Below are positions 21,811 through 36,300 of a DNA stretch of 64,000 nucleotides, piece after piece (position 1 is the first letter of the stretch; each line of letters begins with the position of its first letter). The notes under the pieces were generated by a model, which was not told the origin of the DNA, did not search any database, and saw only the letters and a list, made by a program, of their open reading frames with translations. Source of the stretch: Mesocentrotus franciscanus (lineage: Eukaryota; Echinodermata; Echinoidea; Camarodonta; Strongylocentrotidae); the NCBI GenBank assembly GCA_037976565.1, contig CP137674.1:1269690-1333689 (forward strand), read 5' to 3'. The translations under genes and the position numbers were made by a program.

Positions 21811-24800
21811 ACGCCTAAAACGGTAATTTTATGCCTTAACCCCCTGAACTTCCGATAGCTTTGCCCCCTGGACCTAACAAAGGGCCGTAAGGCGGCCCCC
21901 GGATACTCAACTGATCGTTATTCAATGCCAAAAACCCTTGAGCTTCCGAGGGCTCCACCCCCTGGACCCCACTCCAATAATGACCTGCCAGTGTCACTAA
22001 TAAGGTATCAAAATATGCTCACTTGACCGTAATTAAACGCCTAAAACCCCTGAGCTTCCGGGGGCTATGTCCCCTGGACCCAACCAAAGGCCCTAAGTCA
22101 AGCCCCTGGATACTCATCTGACAGTAATTTCTTGCGTCAAACCACTTAGCTTTCGCGGGCTCCGCCCTGGACCCCACACCAATTAGTGACCTGCCAGTGT
22201 CACAAATAAGGTATCAAAATATGCTCATCCGACCGTAATTCAATGCCTAAAACCCCTGAGCTACAGGGGGCTACGCCCTCGACGAACCAGAGGGCCTAAG
22301 GCGGGCCCCTGAATGCTCAATGACCGTTATAAAAAGCCTTTAATCCCTGAGTTTCTACGCCAATTAGTGACCTTCCAGTGTCATGAATAAGGTATGAAAA
22401 ATTATGCTTTTTTGACCGTGATTAAATGCCTAAAACCCTAGAGCTTCCGGGGCTCTGCCCTCTGGACCCAACCTAGGGCCCTAAAACGGGCCCCTAGATG
22501 CTAATCTGACGGTAATCTTATGCCTTAACCCACTGAACTTCCGGTAGCTTTGCCCCTGGACCTAACAAAGGGCCCTAAGGCGGCCCCCGGATACTCAACT
22601 GATCTTTATTCAATGCCTAAAACCCTTGAGCTTCCGAGGGCTCCATACCCTGGACCCCACTCCAATAATGACCTGCCAGTGTCACAATTAAGGTATCAAA
22701 ATATGCTCAACTGCCCGTAATCAAATGCCTAAAACCCTTGAACTTCCGGTAACTGTCCCCTCGACCCCACATGGGGCCCTAATACGGACCTCTGAATGCT
22801 TATCTGACCATTATAAAATGCCTGAAACCACTGAGCATCTAGGGGCTCCGCCCTCTGGACCCCACTCCAATTACTGTCCTGCCATTGTCACAAATAAGGT
22901 ATCAAAATATGCTCATCTGACCGTAATTAAACGCCTAAAACTCCTGAGCTTCCAGGGGCTCTGCCCCCTGGAGCCAACGAAAGACACTAAGTCAAGCCCC
23001 TGGATACTCATTTCACGGTAATTAATTGTCTCAAACCCTTTAGCATCCGGGGGCTCTGCCCTCTGGACCCCATGCCAATTAGTGACCTGCCAGTGTCACT
23101 AATAAGGTATCAAAATATGCTCACTTGACCGTAATTAAACGCCTAAAACCCCTGAGCTTCCGGGGGCTATGTCCCCTGGACCCAACCAAAGGCCCTAAGT
23201 CAAGCCCCTGGATACTCATCTGACAGTAATTTCTTGCGTCAAACCACTTAGCTTTCGCGGGCTCCGCCCTGGACCCCACACCAATTAGTGACCTGCCAGT
23301 GTCACAAATAAGGTATCAAAATATGCTCAACTTCCCGTAATCAAATGCCTAAAACCCCTGAACTTCCGGTAACTGTCCCCTCGACCCCACAAGGGCCCTA
23401 ATACGGGCCTCTGAATGCTTATCTGACCATTATAAAATGCCTGAAACCCTGAGCTTCTAGGGCTCCGCCCCTGGACCCCACTCCATTACTGTCCTGCCAG
23501 TGTCACTAATAAGGTATTAAAATATGCTCACTTGACCGTAATTAAACGCCTTAAACCCCTGAGCTTCCGGGGGCTATGTCCCCTGGACCCAACCAAAGGC
23601 CCTAAGTCAAGCCCCTGGATACTCATCTGACAGTAATTTCTTGCGTCAAACCCCTTAGCTTTCGGGGGCTCCGCCCTGGACCCTGCTCCAATTAGTGGCC
23701 TGCCATTGTCACAAATAAGGTATCAAAATATGCTCATCCGACCGTAATTAAATGCCTAAAACCCTTGAACTTCCTGTAGCTCTGCCCCCTCGACCGAATA
23801 AGGGGCCCTAATACGGGCCTCTGAATGCTTATCTGACCATTATACAATGCCTGAAACCCCTCAGCTTATAGGCTCCGCCCCCTGGACCCAACTCCAATTT
23901 TTGTCCTGCCAGTGTCACAAATAAGGTATCAAAATATGCTTATTTGACCGTAATTAAATGCCTAAAACCCCAGAGCTTCCATGGGGGTGTGCCCTCTGGA
24001 CCCAACCTAGGGCCTTAAAACGGGCAACTAGATGCTAATCTGACGGTAATTGTATGCCTTAACCCCCTGAACTTCCGGTAGCATTGCCCCCCTGGTCCTA
24101 ACTAATGGCCCTAAGGCGGACCCGGATACTCATCTGATCGTTATTCAATGCCTAAAACCCTTCAGCTTCCGAGGGCTCCACCCCCGGACCCAACTCCAAT
24201 AATGACCTGCCAGTGTCACAAAAAAGGTATCAAAATATGCTCAACTGCCCGTAATCAAATGCCTAAAACCCTTGAACTTCCGGTAACTGTCCCCTCGACC
24301 CCACAAGGGGCCCTAATACGGGCCTCTGAATGCTTATCTGACCATTATAAAATGCCTGAAACCCCTGAGCTTCTAGGGGCTCCGCCCCCTGGACCCCACT
24401 CCAATTACTGTCCTGCCAGTGTCACTAATAAGGTATTAAAATATGCTCACTTGACCGTAATTAAACGCCTTAAACCCTGAGCTTCCGGGGCTATGTCCCT
24501 GGACCCAACCAAAGGCCCTAAGTCAAGCCCCTGGATACTCATCTGACAGTAATTTCTTGCGTCAAACCCTTAGCTTTCGGGGGCTCCGCCCTGGACCCCA
24601 CGCCAATTAGTGACCTGCCAGTGTCACAAATAAGGTATCAAAATATGCTCATCCGACCGTAATTCAATGCCTAAAACCCCTGAGCTACCGGAGGCTACGC
24701 CCCCTCGACGAACCAGAGGGCCTAAGGCGGGCCCCTGAATGCTCAATGACCGTTATAAAAAGCCTTAATTCCCTGAGTCTCTACGCCAAATAGTGACCTG

Positions 24801-26661
24801 CAAGTGTCATGAATAAGGTATGCAAAATTATGCTTATTTGACCGTGTGTAAATGCCTGAAACCCCAGAGCTTCCGGGGCTCTGCCCTCTGGACCCAACCT
24901 AGGGCCCTAAAACGGGCCCCTAGATGCTAATCTGACGGTAATTTTATGCCTTAACCCCCTGAACTTCCGGTAGCTTTGCCCCCTGGGCCTAACAAAGGGC
25001 CCTAAAGCGGCCCCCGGATACTCAACTGATCGTTATTCAATGCCTAAAACCCTTGAGCTTCCGAGGGCTCCACCCCTGGACCCAACTCCAATAATGACCT
25101 GCCAGTGTCACAAAAAAGGTATCAAAATATGCTCAACTGCCCGTAATCAAATGCCTAAAACCCTTGAACTTCCGGTAACTGTCCCTCGACCCCACAAGGG
25201 GCCCTAATACGGGACTCTGAATGCTTATCTGACCATTATAAAATGCCTGAAACCCCTGAGCTTCTAAGGGCTCCGCCCCCTGGACCCCACTCCAATTACT
25301 GTCCTGCCAGTGTCACTAATAAGGTATCAAAATATAATCACTTGACCGTAATTAAACGCCTAAAACCCCTGAGCTTCCGGGGGCTATGTCCCTGGACCCA
25401 ACCAAAGGCCCTAAGTCAAGCCCCTGGATACTCATCTGACAGTAATTTCTTGCGTCAAACCACTTAGCTTTCGCGGGCTCCGCCCTGGACCCCACACCAA
25501 TTAGTGACCTGCCAGTGTCACAAAAAAGGTATCAAAATATGCTCAACTGCCCGTAATCAAATGCCTAAAACCCTTGAACTTCCGGTAACTGTCCCCTCGA
25601 CCCCACAAGGGCCCTAATACGGGCCTCTGAATGCTTATCTGACCATTATAAAATGCCTGAAACCCTGAGCTTCTAGGGGCTCCGCCCTGGACCCCACTCC
25701 ATTACTGTCCTGCCAGTGTCACTAATAAGGTATTAAAATATGCTCACTTGACCGTAATTAAACGCCTTAAACCCCTGAGCTTCCGGGGGCTATGTCCCCT
25801 GGACCCAACCGAAGGCCCTAAGTCAAGCCCCTGGATACTCATCTGACAGTAATTTCTTGCGTCAAACCACTTAGCTTTCGCGGGCTCCGCCCTGGACCCC
25901 ACACCAATTAGTGACCTGCCAGTGTCACAAATAAGGTATCAAAATATGCTCATCCGACCGTAATTCAATGCCTAAAACCCCTGAGCTACAGGGGGCTACG
26001 CCCCCTCGACGAACCAGAGGGCCTAAGGCGGGCCCCTGAATGCTCAATGACCGTTATAAAAAAGCCTTAATTCCCTGAGTTTCTACGCCAAATAGTGACC
26101 TGCAAGTGTCATGAATAAGGTATGCAAAATTATGCTTATTTGACCGTGTTTAAATGCCTGAAACCCCAGAGCTTCCAGGGAGTGTGCCCTCTGGACCCAA
26201 CCTAGGGCCCTAAAACGGGCAACTAGATGCTAATCTGACGGTAATTGTATGCCTTAACCCCCTGAACTTCCGGTAGCATTGCCCCCCTGGTCCTAACCAA
26301 TGGCCCTAAGGCGGACCCGGATACTCATCTGATCGTTATTCAATGCCTAAAACCCTTGAGCTTCCGAGGGCTCCACCCCTGGACACAACTCCAATAATGA
26401 CCTGCCAGTGTCACAAAAAAGGTATCAAAATATGCTCAACTGCCCGTAATCAAATGCCTAAAACCCTTGAACTTCCGGTAGCTCTGCCCCCTCGACCTAA
26501 CAAAGGGCCCTAATACGGGCCTCTGAATGCTTATCTGACCATTATAAAATGCCTGAAACCCCTGAGCTTCTAAGGGCTCCGCCCCCTGGACCCCACTCCA
26601 ATTGTTGTCCTGCCAGTGTCACTAATAAGGTATCAAAATATGCTCACTTTACCGTAATTAA
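21811..26661 (+). repeat. 4.85-kb higher-order repeat, copy 1
   Basis: The start is set arbitrarily at the rare fusion junction ACGCCTAAAACGGTAATTTT, where a long monomer has lost most of its body. The same junction is found at 26662 and 31515. Other rare variants fall in the same order: AGCATCCGGGGGCTCTGCC near 23.04 kb, ATTATACAATGCCTG near 23.84 kb, and CCTGGTCCTAACTAATGG near 24.09 kb. Each reappears about 4,850 bp later. Confidence 0.85.
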
Positions 26662-29600
26662 ACGCCTAAAACGGTAATTTTATGCCTTAACCCCCTGAAC
26701 TTCCGATAGCTTTGCCCCCTGGACCTAACAAAGGGCCGTAAGGCGGCCCCCGGATACTCATCTGATCGTTATTCAATGCCTAAAACCCTTGAGCTTCCGA
26801 GGGCTCCACCCCCTGGACCCCACTCCAATAATGACCTGCCAGTGTCACTAATAAGGTATCAAAATATGCTCACTTGACCGTAATTAAACGCCTAAAACCC
26901 CTGAGCTTCCGGGGGCTATGTCCCCTGGACCCAACCAAAGGCCCTAAGTCAAGCCCCTGGATACTCATCTGACAGTAATTTCTTGCGTCAAACCACTTAG
27001 CTTTCGCGGGCTCCGCCCTGGACCCCACACCAATTAGTGACCTGCCAGTGTCACAAATAAGGTATCAAAATATGCTCATCCGACCGTAATTCAATGCCTA
27101 AAACCCCTGAGCTACAGGGGGCTACGCCCCCTCGACGAACCAGAGGGCCTAAGGCGGGCCCCTGAATGCTCAATGACCGTTATAAAAGCCTTTAATCCCT
27201 GAGTTTCTACGCCAATTAGTGACCTTCCAGTGTCATGAATAAGGTATGAAAAATTATGCTTTTTTGACCGTGATTAAATGCCTAAAACCCTAGAGCTTCC
27301 GGGGCTCTGCCCTCTGGACCCAACCTAGGGCCCTAAAACGGGCCCCTAGATGCTAATCTGACGGTAATCTTATGCCTTAACCCACTGAACTTCCGGTAGC
27401 TTTGCCCCCTGGACCTAACAAAGGGCCCTAAGGCGGCCCCCGGATACTCAACTGATCTTTATTCAATGCCTAAAACCCTTGAGCTTCCGAGGGCTCCATA
27501 CCCTGGACCCCACTCCAATAATGACCTGCCAGTGTCACAATTAAGGTATCAAAATATGCTCAACTGCCCGTAATCAAATGCCTAAAACCCTTGAACTTCC
27601 GGTAACTGTCCCCTCGACCCCACATGGGGCCCTAATACGGACCTCTGAATGCTTATCTGACCATTATAAAATGCCTGAAACCACTGAGCATCTAGGGGCT
27701 CCGCCCTGGACCCCACTCCATTACTGTCCTGCCAGTGTCACAAATAAGGTATCAAAATATGCTCATCTGACCGTAATTAAACGCCTAAAACCCTGAGCTT
27801 CCAGGGGCTCTGCCCCCTGGAGCCAACGAAAGACACTAAGTCAAGCCCCTGGATACTCATTTCACGGTAATTAATTGTCTCAAACCCTTTAGCATCCGGG
27901 GGCTCTGCCCTCTGGACCCCACGCCAATTAGTGACCTGCCAGTGTCACTAATAAGGTATCAAAATATGCTCACTTGACCGTAATTAAACGCCTAAAACCC
28001 CTGAGCTTCCGGGGGCTATGTCCCCTGGACCCAAACAAAGGCCCTAAGTCAAGCCCCTGGATACTCATCTGACAGTAATTTCTTGCGTCAAACCACTTAG
28101 CTTTCGCGGGCTCCGCCCTGGACCCCACACCAATTAGTGACCTGCCAGTGTCACAAATAAGGTATCAAAATATGCTCAACTTCCGTAATCAAATGCCTAA
28201 AACCCTGAACTTCCGGTAACTGTCCCTCGACCCACAAGGGCCCTAATACGGGCCTCTGAATGCTTATCTGACCATTATAAAATGCCTGAAACCCCTGAGC
28301 TTCTAGGGGCTCCGCCCCTGGACCCCACTCCATTACTGTCCTGCCAGTGTCACTAATAAGGTATTAAAATATGCTCACTTGACCGTAATTAAACGCCTTA
28401 AACCCCTGAGCTTCCGGGGGCTATGTCCCCTGGACCCAACCAAAGGCCCTAAGTCAAGCCCCTGGATACTCATCTGACAGTAATTTCTTGCGTCAAACCC
28501 TTAGCTTTCGGGGGCTCCGCCCTGGACCCTGCTCCAATTAGTGGCCTGCCATTGTCACAAATAAGGTATCAAAATATGCTCATCCGACCGTAATTAAATG
28601 CCTAAAACCCTTGAACTTCCTGTAGCTCTGCCCCCTCGACCGAATAAGGGGCCCTAATACGGGCCTCTGAATGCTTATCTGACCATTATACAATGCCTGA
28701 AACCCCTCAGCTTATAGGGGCTCCGCCCCCTGGACCCAACTCCAATTTTTGTCCTGCCAGTGTCACAAATAAGGTATCAAAATATGCTTATTTGTTCGTA
28801 ATTAAATGCCTAAAACCCCAGAGCTTCCATGGGGGTGTGCCCTCTGGACCCAACCTAGGGCCTTAAAACGGGCAACTAGATGCTAATCTGACGGTAATTG
28901 TATGCCTTAACCCCCTGAACTTCCGGTAGCATTGCCCCCCTGGTCCTAACTAATGGCCCTAAGGCGGACCCGGATACTCATCTGATCGTTATTCAATGCC
29001 TAAAACCCTTGAGCTTCCGAGGGCTCCACCCCGGACCCAACTCCAATAATGACCTGCCAGTGTCACAAAAAGGTATCAAAATATGCTCAACTGCCCGTAA
29101 TCAAATGCCTAAAACCCTTGAACTTCCGGTAACTGTCCCCTCGACCCCACAAGGGGCCCTAATACGGGCCTCTGAATGCTTATCTGACCATTATAAAATG
29201 CCTGAAACCCCTGAGCTTCTAGGGGCTCCGCCCCCTGGACCCCACTCCAATTACTGTCCTGCCAGTGTCACTAATAAGGTATTAAAATATGCTCACTTGA
29301 CCGTAATTAAACGCCTTAAACCCCTGAGCTTCCGGGGGCTATGTCCCCTGGACCCAACCAAAGGCCCTAAGTCAAGCCCCTGGATACTCATCTGACAGTA
29401 ATTTCTTGCGTCAAACCCCTTAGCTTTCGGGGGCTCCGCCCTGGACCCCACGCCAATTAGTGACCTGCCAGTGTCACAAATAAGGTATCAAAATATGCTC
29501 ATCCGACCGTAATTCAATGCCTAAAACCCCTGAGCTACCGGAGGCTACGCCCCCTCGACGAACCAGAGGGCCTAAGGCGGGCCCCTGAATGCTCAATGAC

Positions 29601-31514
29601 CGTTATAAAAAGCCTTAATTCCCTGAGTCTCTACGCCAAATAGTGACCTGCAAGTGTCATGAATAAGGTATGCAAAATTATGCTTATTTGACCGTGTGTA
29701 AATGCCTGAAACCCCAGAGCTTCCGGGGCTCTGCCCTCTGGACCCAACCTAGGGCCCTAAAACGGGCCCCTAGATGCTAATCTGACGGTAATTTTATGCC
29801 TTAACCCCCTGAACTTCCGGTAGCTTTGCCCCCTGGGCCTAACAAAGGGCCCTAAAGCGGCCCCCGGATACTCAACTGATCGTTATTCAATGCCTAAAAC
29901 CCTTGAGCTTCCGAGGGCTCCACCCCTGGACCCAACTCCAATAATGACCTGCCAGTGTCACAAAAAAGGTATCAAAATATGCTCAACTGCCCGTAATCAA
30001 ATGCCTAAAACCCTTGAACTTCCGGTAACTGTCCCCTCGACCCCACAAGGGGCCCTAATACGGACTCTGAATGCTTATCTGACCATTATAAAATGCCTGA
30101 AACCCCTGAGCTTCTAAGGGCTCCGCCCCCTGGACCCCACTCCAATTACTGTCCTGCCAGTGTCACTAATAAGGTATCAAAATATAATCACTTGACCGTA
30201 ATTAAACGCCTAAAACCCCTGAGCTTCCGGGGGCTATGTCCCCTGGACCCAACCAAAGGCCCTAAGTCAAGCCCCTGGATACTCATCTGACAGTAATTTC
30301 TTGCGTCAAACCACTTAGCTTTCGCGGGCTCCGCCCTGGACCCCACACCAATTAGTGACCTGCCAGTGTCACAAATAAGGTATCAAAATATGCTCAACTG
30401 CCCGTAATCAAATGCCTAAAACCCCTGAACTTCCGGTAACTGTCCCCTCGACCCCACAAGGGGCCCTAATACGGGCCTCTGAATGCTTATCTGACCATTA
30501 TAAAATGCCTGAAACCCTGAGCTTCTAGGGGCTCCGCCCCTGGACCCCACCCAATTACTGTCCTGCCAGTGTCACTAATAAGGTATTAAAATATGCTCAC
30601 TTGACCGTAATTAAACGCCTTAAACCCCTGAGCTTCCGGGGGCTATGTCCCCTGGACCCAACCGAAGGCCCTAAGTCAAGCCCCTGGATACTCATCTGAC
30701 AGTAATTTCTTGCGTCAAACCACTTAGCTTTCGCGGGCTCCGCCCTGGACCCCACACCAATTAGTGACCTGCCAGTGTCACAAATAAGGTATCAAAATAT
30801 GCTCATCCGACCGTAATTCAATGCCTAAAACCCCTGAGCTACAGGGGGCTACGCCCCCTCGACGAACCAGAGGGCCTAAGGCGGGCCCCTGAATGCTCAA
30901 TGACCGTTATAAAAAAGCCTTAATTCCCTGAGTTTCTACGCCAAATAGTGACCTGCAAGTGTCATGAATAAGGTATGCAAAATTATGCTTATTTGACCGT
31001 GTTTAAATGCCTGAAACCCCAGAGCTTCCAGGGAGTGTGCCCTCTGGACCCAACCTAGGGCCCTAAAACGGGCAACTAGATGCTAATCTGACGGTAATTG
31101 TATGCCTTAACCCCCTGAACTTCCGGTAGCATTGCCCCCCTGGTCCTAACCAATGGCCCTAAGGCGGACCCGGATACTCATCTGATCGTTATTCAATGCC
31201 TAAAACCCTTGAGCTTCCGAGGGCTCCACCCCTGGACACAACTCCAATAATGACCTGCCAGTGTCACAAAAAAGGTATCAAAATATGCTCAACTGCCCGT
31301 AATCAAATGCCTAAAACCCTTGAACTTCCGGTAGCTCTGCCCCCTCGACCTAACAAAGGGCCCTAATACGGGCCTCTGAATGCTTATCTGACCATTATAA
31401 AATGCCTGAAACCCCTGAGCTTCTAAGGGCTCCGCCCCCTGGACCCCACTCCAATTGTTGTCCTGCCAGTGTCACTAATAAGGTATCAAAATATGCTCAC
31501 TTTACCGTAATTAA
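26662..31514 (+). repeat. 4.85-kb higher-order repeat, copy 2
   Basis: The same ordered variants as copy 1 occur at an offset of about 4,850 bp: AGCATCCGGGGGCTC near 27.89 kb, ATTATACAATGCC near 28.68 kb, and CCTGGTCCTAACTAATGG near 28.94 kb. Side-by-side reading of many hundred bases shows near identity to copy 1, apart from single-base differences in C and G runs. Confidence 0.85.
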
Positions 31515-34500
31515 ACGCCTAAAACGGTAATTTTATGCCTTAACCCCCTGAACTTCCGATAGCTTTGCCCCCTGGACCTAACAAAGGGCCGTAAGGCGGC
31601 CCCCGGATACTCATCTGATCGTTATTCAATGCCTAAAACCCTTGAGCTTCCGAGGGCTCCACCCCTGGACCCAACTCCAATAATGACCTGCCAGTGTCAC
31701 AAAAAAGGTATCAAAATATGCTCAACTGCCCGTAATCAAATGCCTAAAACCCTTGAACTTCCGGTAACTGTCCCTCGACCCCACAAGGGGCCCTAATACG
31801 GGACTCTGAATGCTTATCTGACCATTATAAAATGCCTGAAACCCCTGAGCTTCTAAGGGCTCCGCCCCCTGGACCCCACTCCAATTACTGTCCTGCCAGT
31901 GTCACTAATAAGGTATCAAAATATGCTCACTTGACCGTAATTAAACGCCTAAAACCCCTGAGCTTCCGGGGGCTATGTCCCCTGGACCCAACCAAAGGCC
32001 CTCAGTCAAGCCCCTGGATACTCATCTGACAGTAATTTCATGCTTCAAACCACTTAGCTTTCGCGGGCTCCGCCCTGGACCCCACACCAATTAGTGACCT
32101 GCCAGTAACACAAATAAGGTATCAAAATATGCTCATCCGACCGTAATTCAATGCCTAAAACCCCTGAGCTACAGGGGGCTACGCCCTCGACGAACCAGAG
32201 GGCCTAAGGCGGGCCCCTGAATGCTCAATGACCGTTATAAAAAGCCTTTAATCCCTGAGTTTCTACGCCAATTAGTGACCTTCAAGTGTCATGAATAAGG
32301 TATGAAAAATTATGCTTTTTTGACCGTGATTAAATGCCTAAAACCCTAGAGCTTCCGGGGCTCTGCCCTCTGGACCCAACCTAGGGCCCTAAAATGGGCC
32401 CCTAGATGCTAATCTGACGGTAATCTTATGCCTTAACCCCTGAACTTCCGGTAGCTTTGCCCCTGGACCTAACAAAGGGCCCTAAGGCGGCCCCCGGATA
32501 CTCAACTGATCTTTATTCAATGCCTAAAACCCTTGAGCTTCCGAGGGCTCCATCCCCTGGACCCCACTCCAATAATGACCTGCCAGTGTCACTAATAAGG
32601 TATCAAAATATGCTCACTTGACCGTAATTAAACGCCTAAAACCCCTGAGCTTCCGGGGGCTATGTCCCCTGGACCCAACCAAAGGCCCTAAGTCAAGCCC
32701 CTGGATACTCATCTGACAGTAATTTCTTGCGTCAAACCATTTAGCTTTCGGGGCTCCGCCCTGGACCCCACACCAATTAGTGACCTGCCAGTGTCACAAA
32801 TAAGGTATCAAAATATGCTCATCCGACCGTAATTCAATGCCTAAAACCCCTGAGCTACAGGGGGCTACGCCCCCTCGACAACCAGAGGGCCTAAGGCGGG
32901 CCCCTGAATGCTCAATGACCGTTATAAAAGCCTTTAATCCCTGAGTTTCTACGCCAATTAGTGACCTGCCAGTGTCATGAATAAGGTATGAAAAATTATG
33001 CTTTTTTGACCGTGATTAAATGCCTAAAACCCTAGAGCTTCCGGGGCTCTGCCCTCTGGACCCAACCTAGGGCCCTAAAACGGGCCCCTAGATGCTAATC
33101 TGACGTTAATCTATGCCTTAACCCACTGAACTTCCGGTAGCTTTGCCCCTGGACCTAACAAAGGGCCCTAAGGCGGCCCCGGATACTCAACTGATCGTTA
33201 TTCAATGCCTAAAACCCTTGAGCTTCCGAGGCTCCATCCCTGGACCCCACTCCAATAATGACCTGCCAGTGTCACAATTAAGGTATCAAAATATGCTCAA
33301 CTGCCCGTAATCAAATGCCTAAAACCCTTGAACTTCCGGTAACTGTCCCCTCGACCCCACATGGGGCCCTAATACGGACCTCTGAATGCTTATCTGACCA
33401 TTATAAAATGCCTGAAACCACTGAGCATCTAGGGCTCCGCCCTCTGGACCCCACTCCAATTACTGTCCTGCCATTGTCACAAATAAGGTATCAAAATATG
33501 CTCATCTGACCGTAATTAAACGCCTAAAACTCCTGAGCTTCAGGGGGCTCCGCCCCCTGGACCCCGCTCCAATTAGTGGCCTGCCATTGTCACAAATAAG
33601 GTATCAAAATATGCTCATCCGACCGTAATTAAATGCCTAAAACCCTTGAACTTCCTGTAGCCCTGCTCCCTCGACCGAACAAGGGGCCCTAATACGGGCC
33701 TCTGAATGCTTATCTGACCATTATATAATGCCTGAAACCCCTCAGCTTATAGGGGCTCCGCCCCCTGGACCCAACTCCAATTTTTGTCCTGCCAGTGTCA
33801 CAAATAAGGTATCAAAATATGCTTATTTGATCGTAATTAAATGCCTAAAACCCCAGAGCTTCCATGGGGGTGTGCCCTCTGGACCCAACCTAGGGCCTTA
33901 AAACGGGCAACTAGATGCTAATCTGACGGTAATTGTATGCCTTAACCCCCTGAACTTCCGGTAGCATTGCCCCCCTGGTCCTAACTAATGGCCCTAAGGC
34001 GGACCCGGATACTCATCTGATCGTTATTCAATGCCTAAAACCCTTGAGCTTCCGAGGGCTCCACCCCTGGACCCAACTCCAATAATGACCTGCCAGTGTC
34101 ACAAAAAAGGTATCAAAATATGCTCAACTGCCCGTAATCAAATGCCTAAAACCCTTGAACTTCCGGTAACTGTCCCCTCGACCCCACAAGGCCCTAATAC
34201 GGGCCTCTGAATGCTTATCTGACCATTATAAAATGCCTGAAACCCCTGAGCTTCTAGGGGCTCCGCCCCTGGACCCCACTCAATTACTGTCCTGCCAGTG
34301 TCACTAATAAGGTATCAAAATATGCTCACTTGACCGTAATTAAACGCCTTAAACCCTGAGCTTCCGGGGCTATGTCCCTGGACCCAACCAAAGGCCCTAA
34401 GTCAAGCCCCTGGATACTCATCTGACAGTAATTTCTTGCGTCAAACCCTTAGCTTTCGGGGCTCCGCCCTGGACCCCACGCCAATTAGTGACCTGCCAGT

Positions 34501-36300
34501 GTCACAAATAAGGTATCAAAATATGCTCATCCGACCGTAATTCAATGCCTAAAACCCATGAGCTACCGGAGGCTGCGCCCCCTCGACGAACCAGAGGGCC
34601 TAAGGCGGGCCCCTGAATACTCAATGACCGTTATAAAAAGCCTTTAATCCCTGAGTTTCTAAGCCAATTAGTGACCTTCCAGAGTCATGAATAAGGTATG
34701 AAAAATATGCTTTTTTGACCGTGATTAAATGCCTAAAACCCTAGAGCTTCCGGGGCTCTGCCCTCTGGACCCAACCTAGGGCCCTAAAACGGGCCCCTAG
34801 ATGCTAATCTGACGGTAATTTTATGCCTTAACCCCTGAACTTCCGGTAGCTTTGCCCCCTGGACCTAACAAAGGGCCCTAAGGCGGCCCCCGGATACTCA
34901 ACTGATCGTTATTCAATGCCTAAAACCCTTGAGCTTCCGAGGGCTCCACCCCCTGGACCCCACTCAATAATGACCTGCCAGTGTCACAATTAAGGTATCA
35001 AAATATGCTCAACTGCCCGTAATCAAATGCCTAAAACCCTTGAACTTCCGGTAACTGTCCCCTCGACCCCACATGGGGCCCTAATACGGACCTCTGAATG
35101 CTTATCTGACCATTATAAAATGCCTGAAACCACTGAGCATCTAGGGGCTCCGCCCTCTAGACCCCACTCCAATTACTGTCCTGCCATTGTCACAAATAAG
35201 GTATTAAATATGCTCATCTGACCGTAATTAAACGCCTAAAACCCCTGAGCTTCCGGGGGCTCCGCCTCCTGGACCCCGCTCCAATTAGTGGCTTGCCATT
35301 GTCAGAAATAAGGTATCAAAATATGCTCATCCGACCGTAATTAAATGCCTAAAACCCTTGAACTTCCTGTAGCCCTGCCCCCTCGACCGAACAAGGGGCC
35401 CTAATACGGGCCTCTGAATGCTTATCTGACCATTATTAAATGCCTGAAACCTCTCAGCTTATAGGGGCTCCGCCCCCTGGACCCAAATCCAATTGTTGTC
35501 CTGCCAGTGTCACAAATAAGGTATCAAAATATGCTCATTTGATCGTAATTAAACGCCTAAAACACATGAGCTTCCAGGGGCTGCGCCCCCTCAACCCTAC
35601 CAGAGGGCCTAAGGCGGGCCCCTGAATGCTCAATGACCGTTATAAAAAGCCTTAAATCCCTGAGTTTCTCCGAAAATTAGTGACCTGCCAGTGTCGTAAA
35701 TAAGGTATAAAAAAATTATGCCTATTTGACCGTGATTAAATGCTTAAAACCCCAGAGCTTCCAGGGGCTTTGCCCTCTGGACCCCACCTCGGGCCCTAAA
35801 CCGGGCCCCTAGATGCTATTAAATCTGACGGTAATTTAATGCCTTAACCCCCTGAACGTCCGGTGCCTTTGCCCCTCGACCTAACCAAGGGCCCTAACGC
35901 GGCCCCTCGGATACTAATCTGATCATTATTCAATGCCTGAAACCCCTCAGCTTATAGGGGCTACGCCCCCTGCACCCAACTCCAATTCATGACCTGCCAG
36001 TGACACAAAAAAGGGATCAAAATATGCTCAATTGCCGTAATCAAATGCCTAAAACATCTATGCTTCCAGGGGCTGCGCCCCTCAACCCTACCAGAGGGCC
36101 TAAGGCGGGCCCCTAGATGCTGATCTGACGGCTCTGCCCCTTAGACCTAACCAAGGGCCTAAGGCGGGCCCCTGGATACTCATCTGCCCGTAATCAAATG
36201 CCTAAAACCCTTGAACTTCCGGTAACTGTCCCCTCGACCCCACAAGGGGCCCTAATACGGGCCTCTGAATGCTTTTCTGACCATTATAAAATGCCCTAAA
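31515..36300 (+). repeat. 4.85-kb higher-order repeat, copy 3 (partial, rearranged)
   Basis: It starts with the same fusion junction. CCTGGTCCTAACTAATGG recurs near 33.98 kb, about 5.04 kb after copy 2, so this copy has gained or rearranged monomers. The order diverges soon after 31.65 kb and again near 35.5 kb, where older, more variable monomers begin. The right boundary is approximate. Confidence 0.6.
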
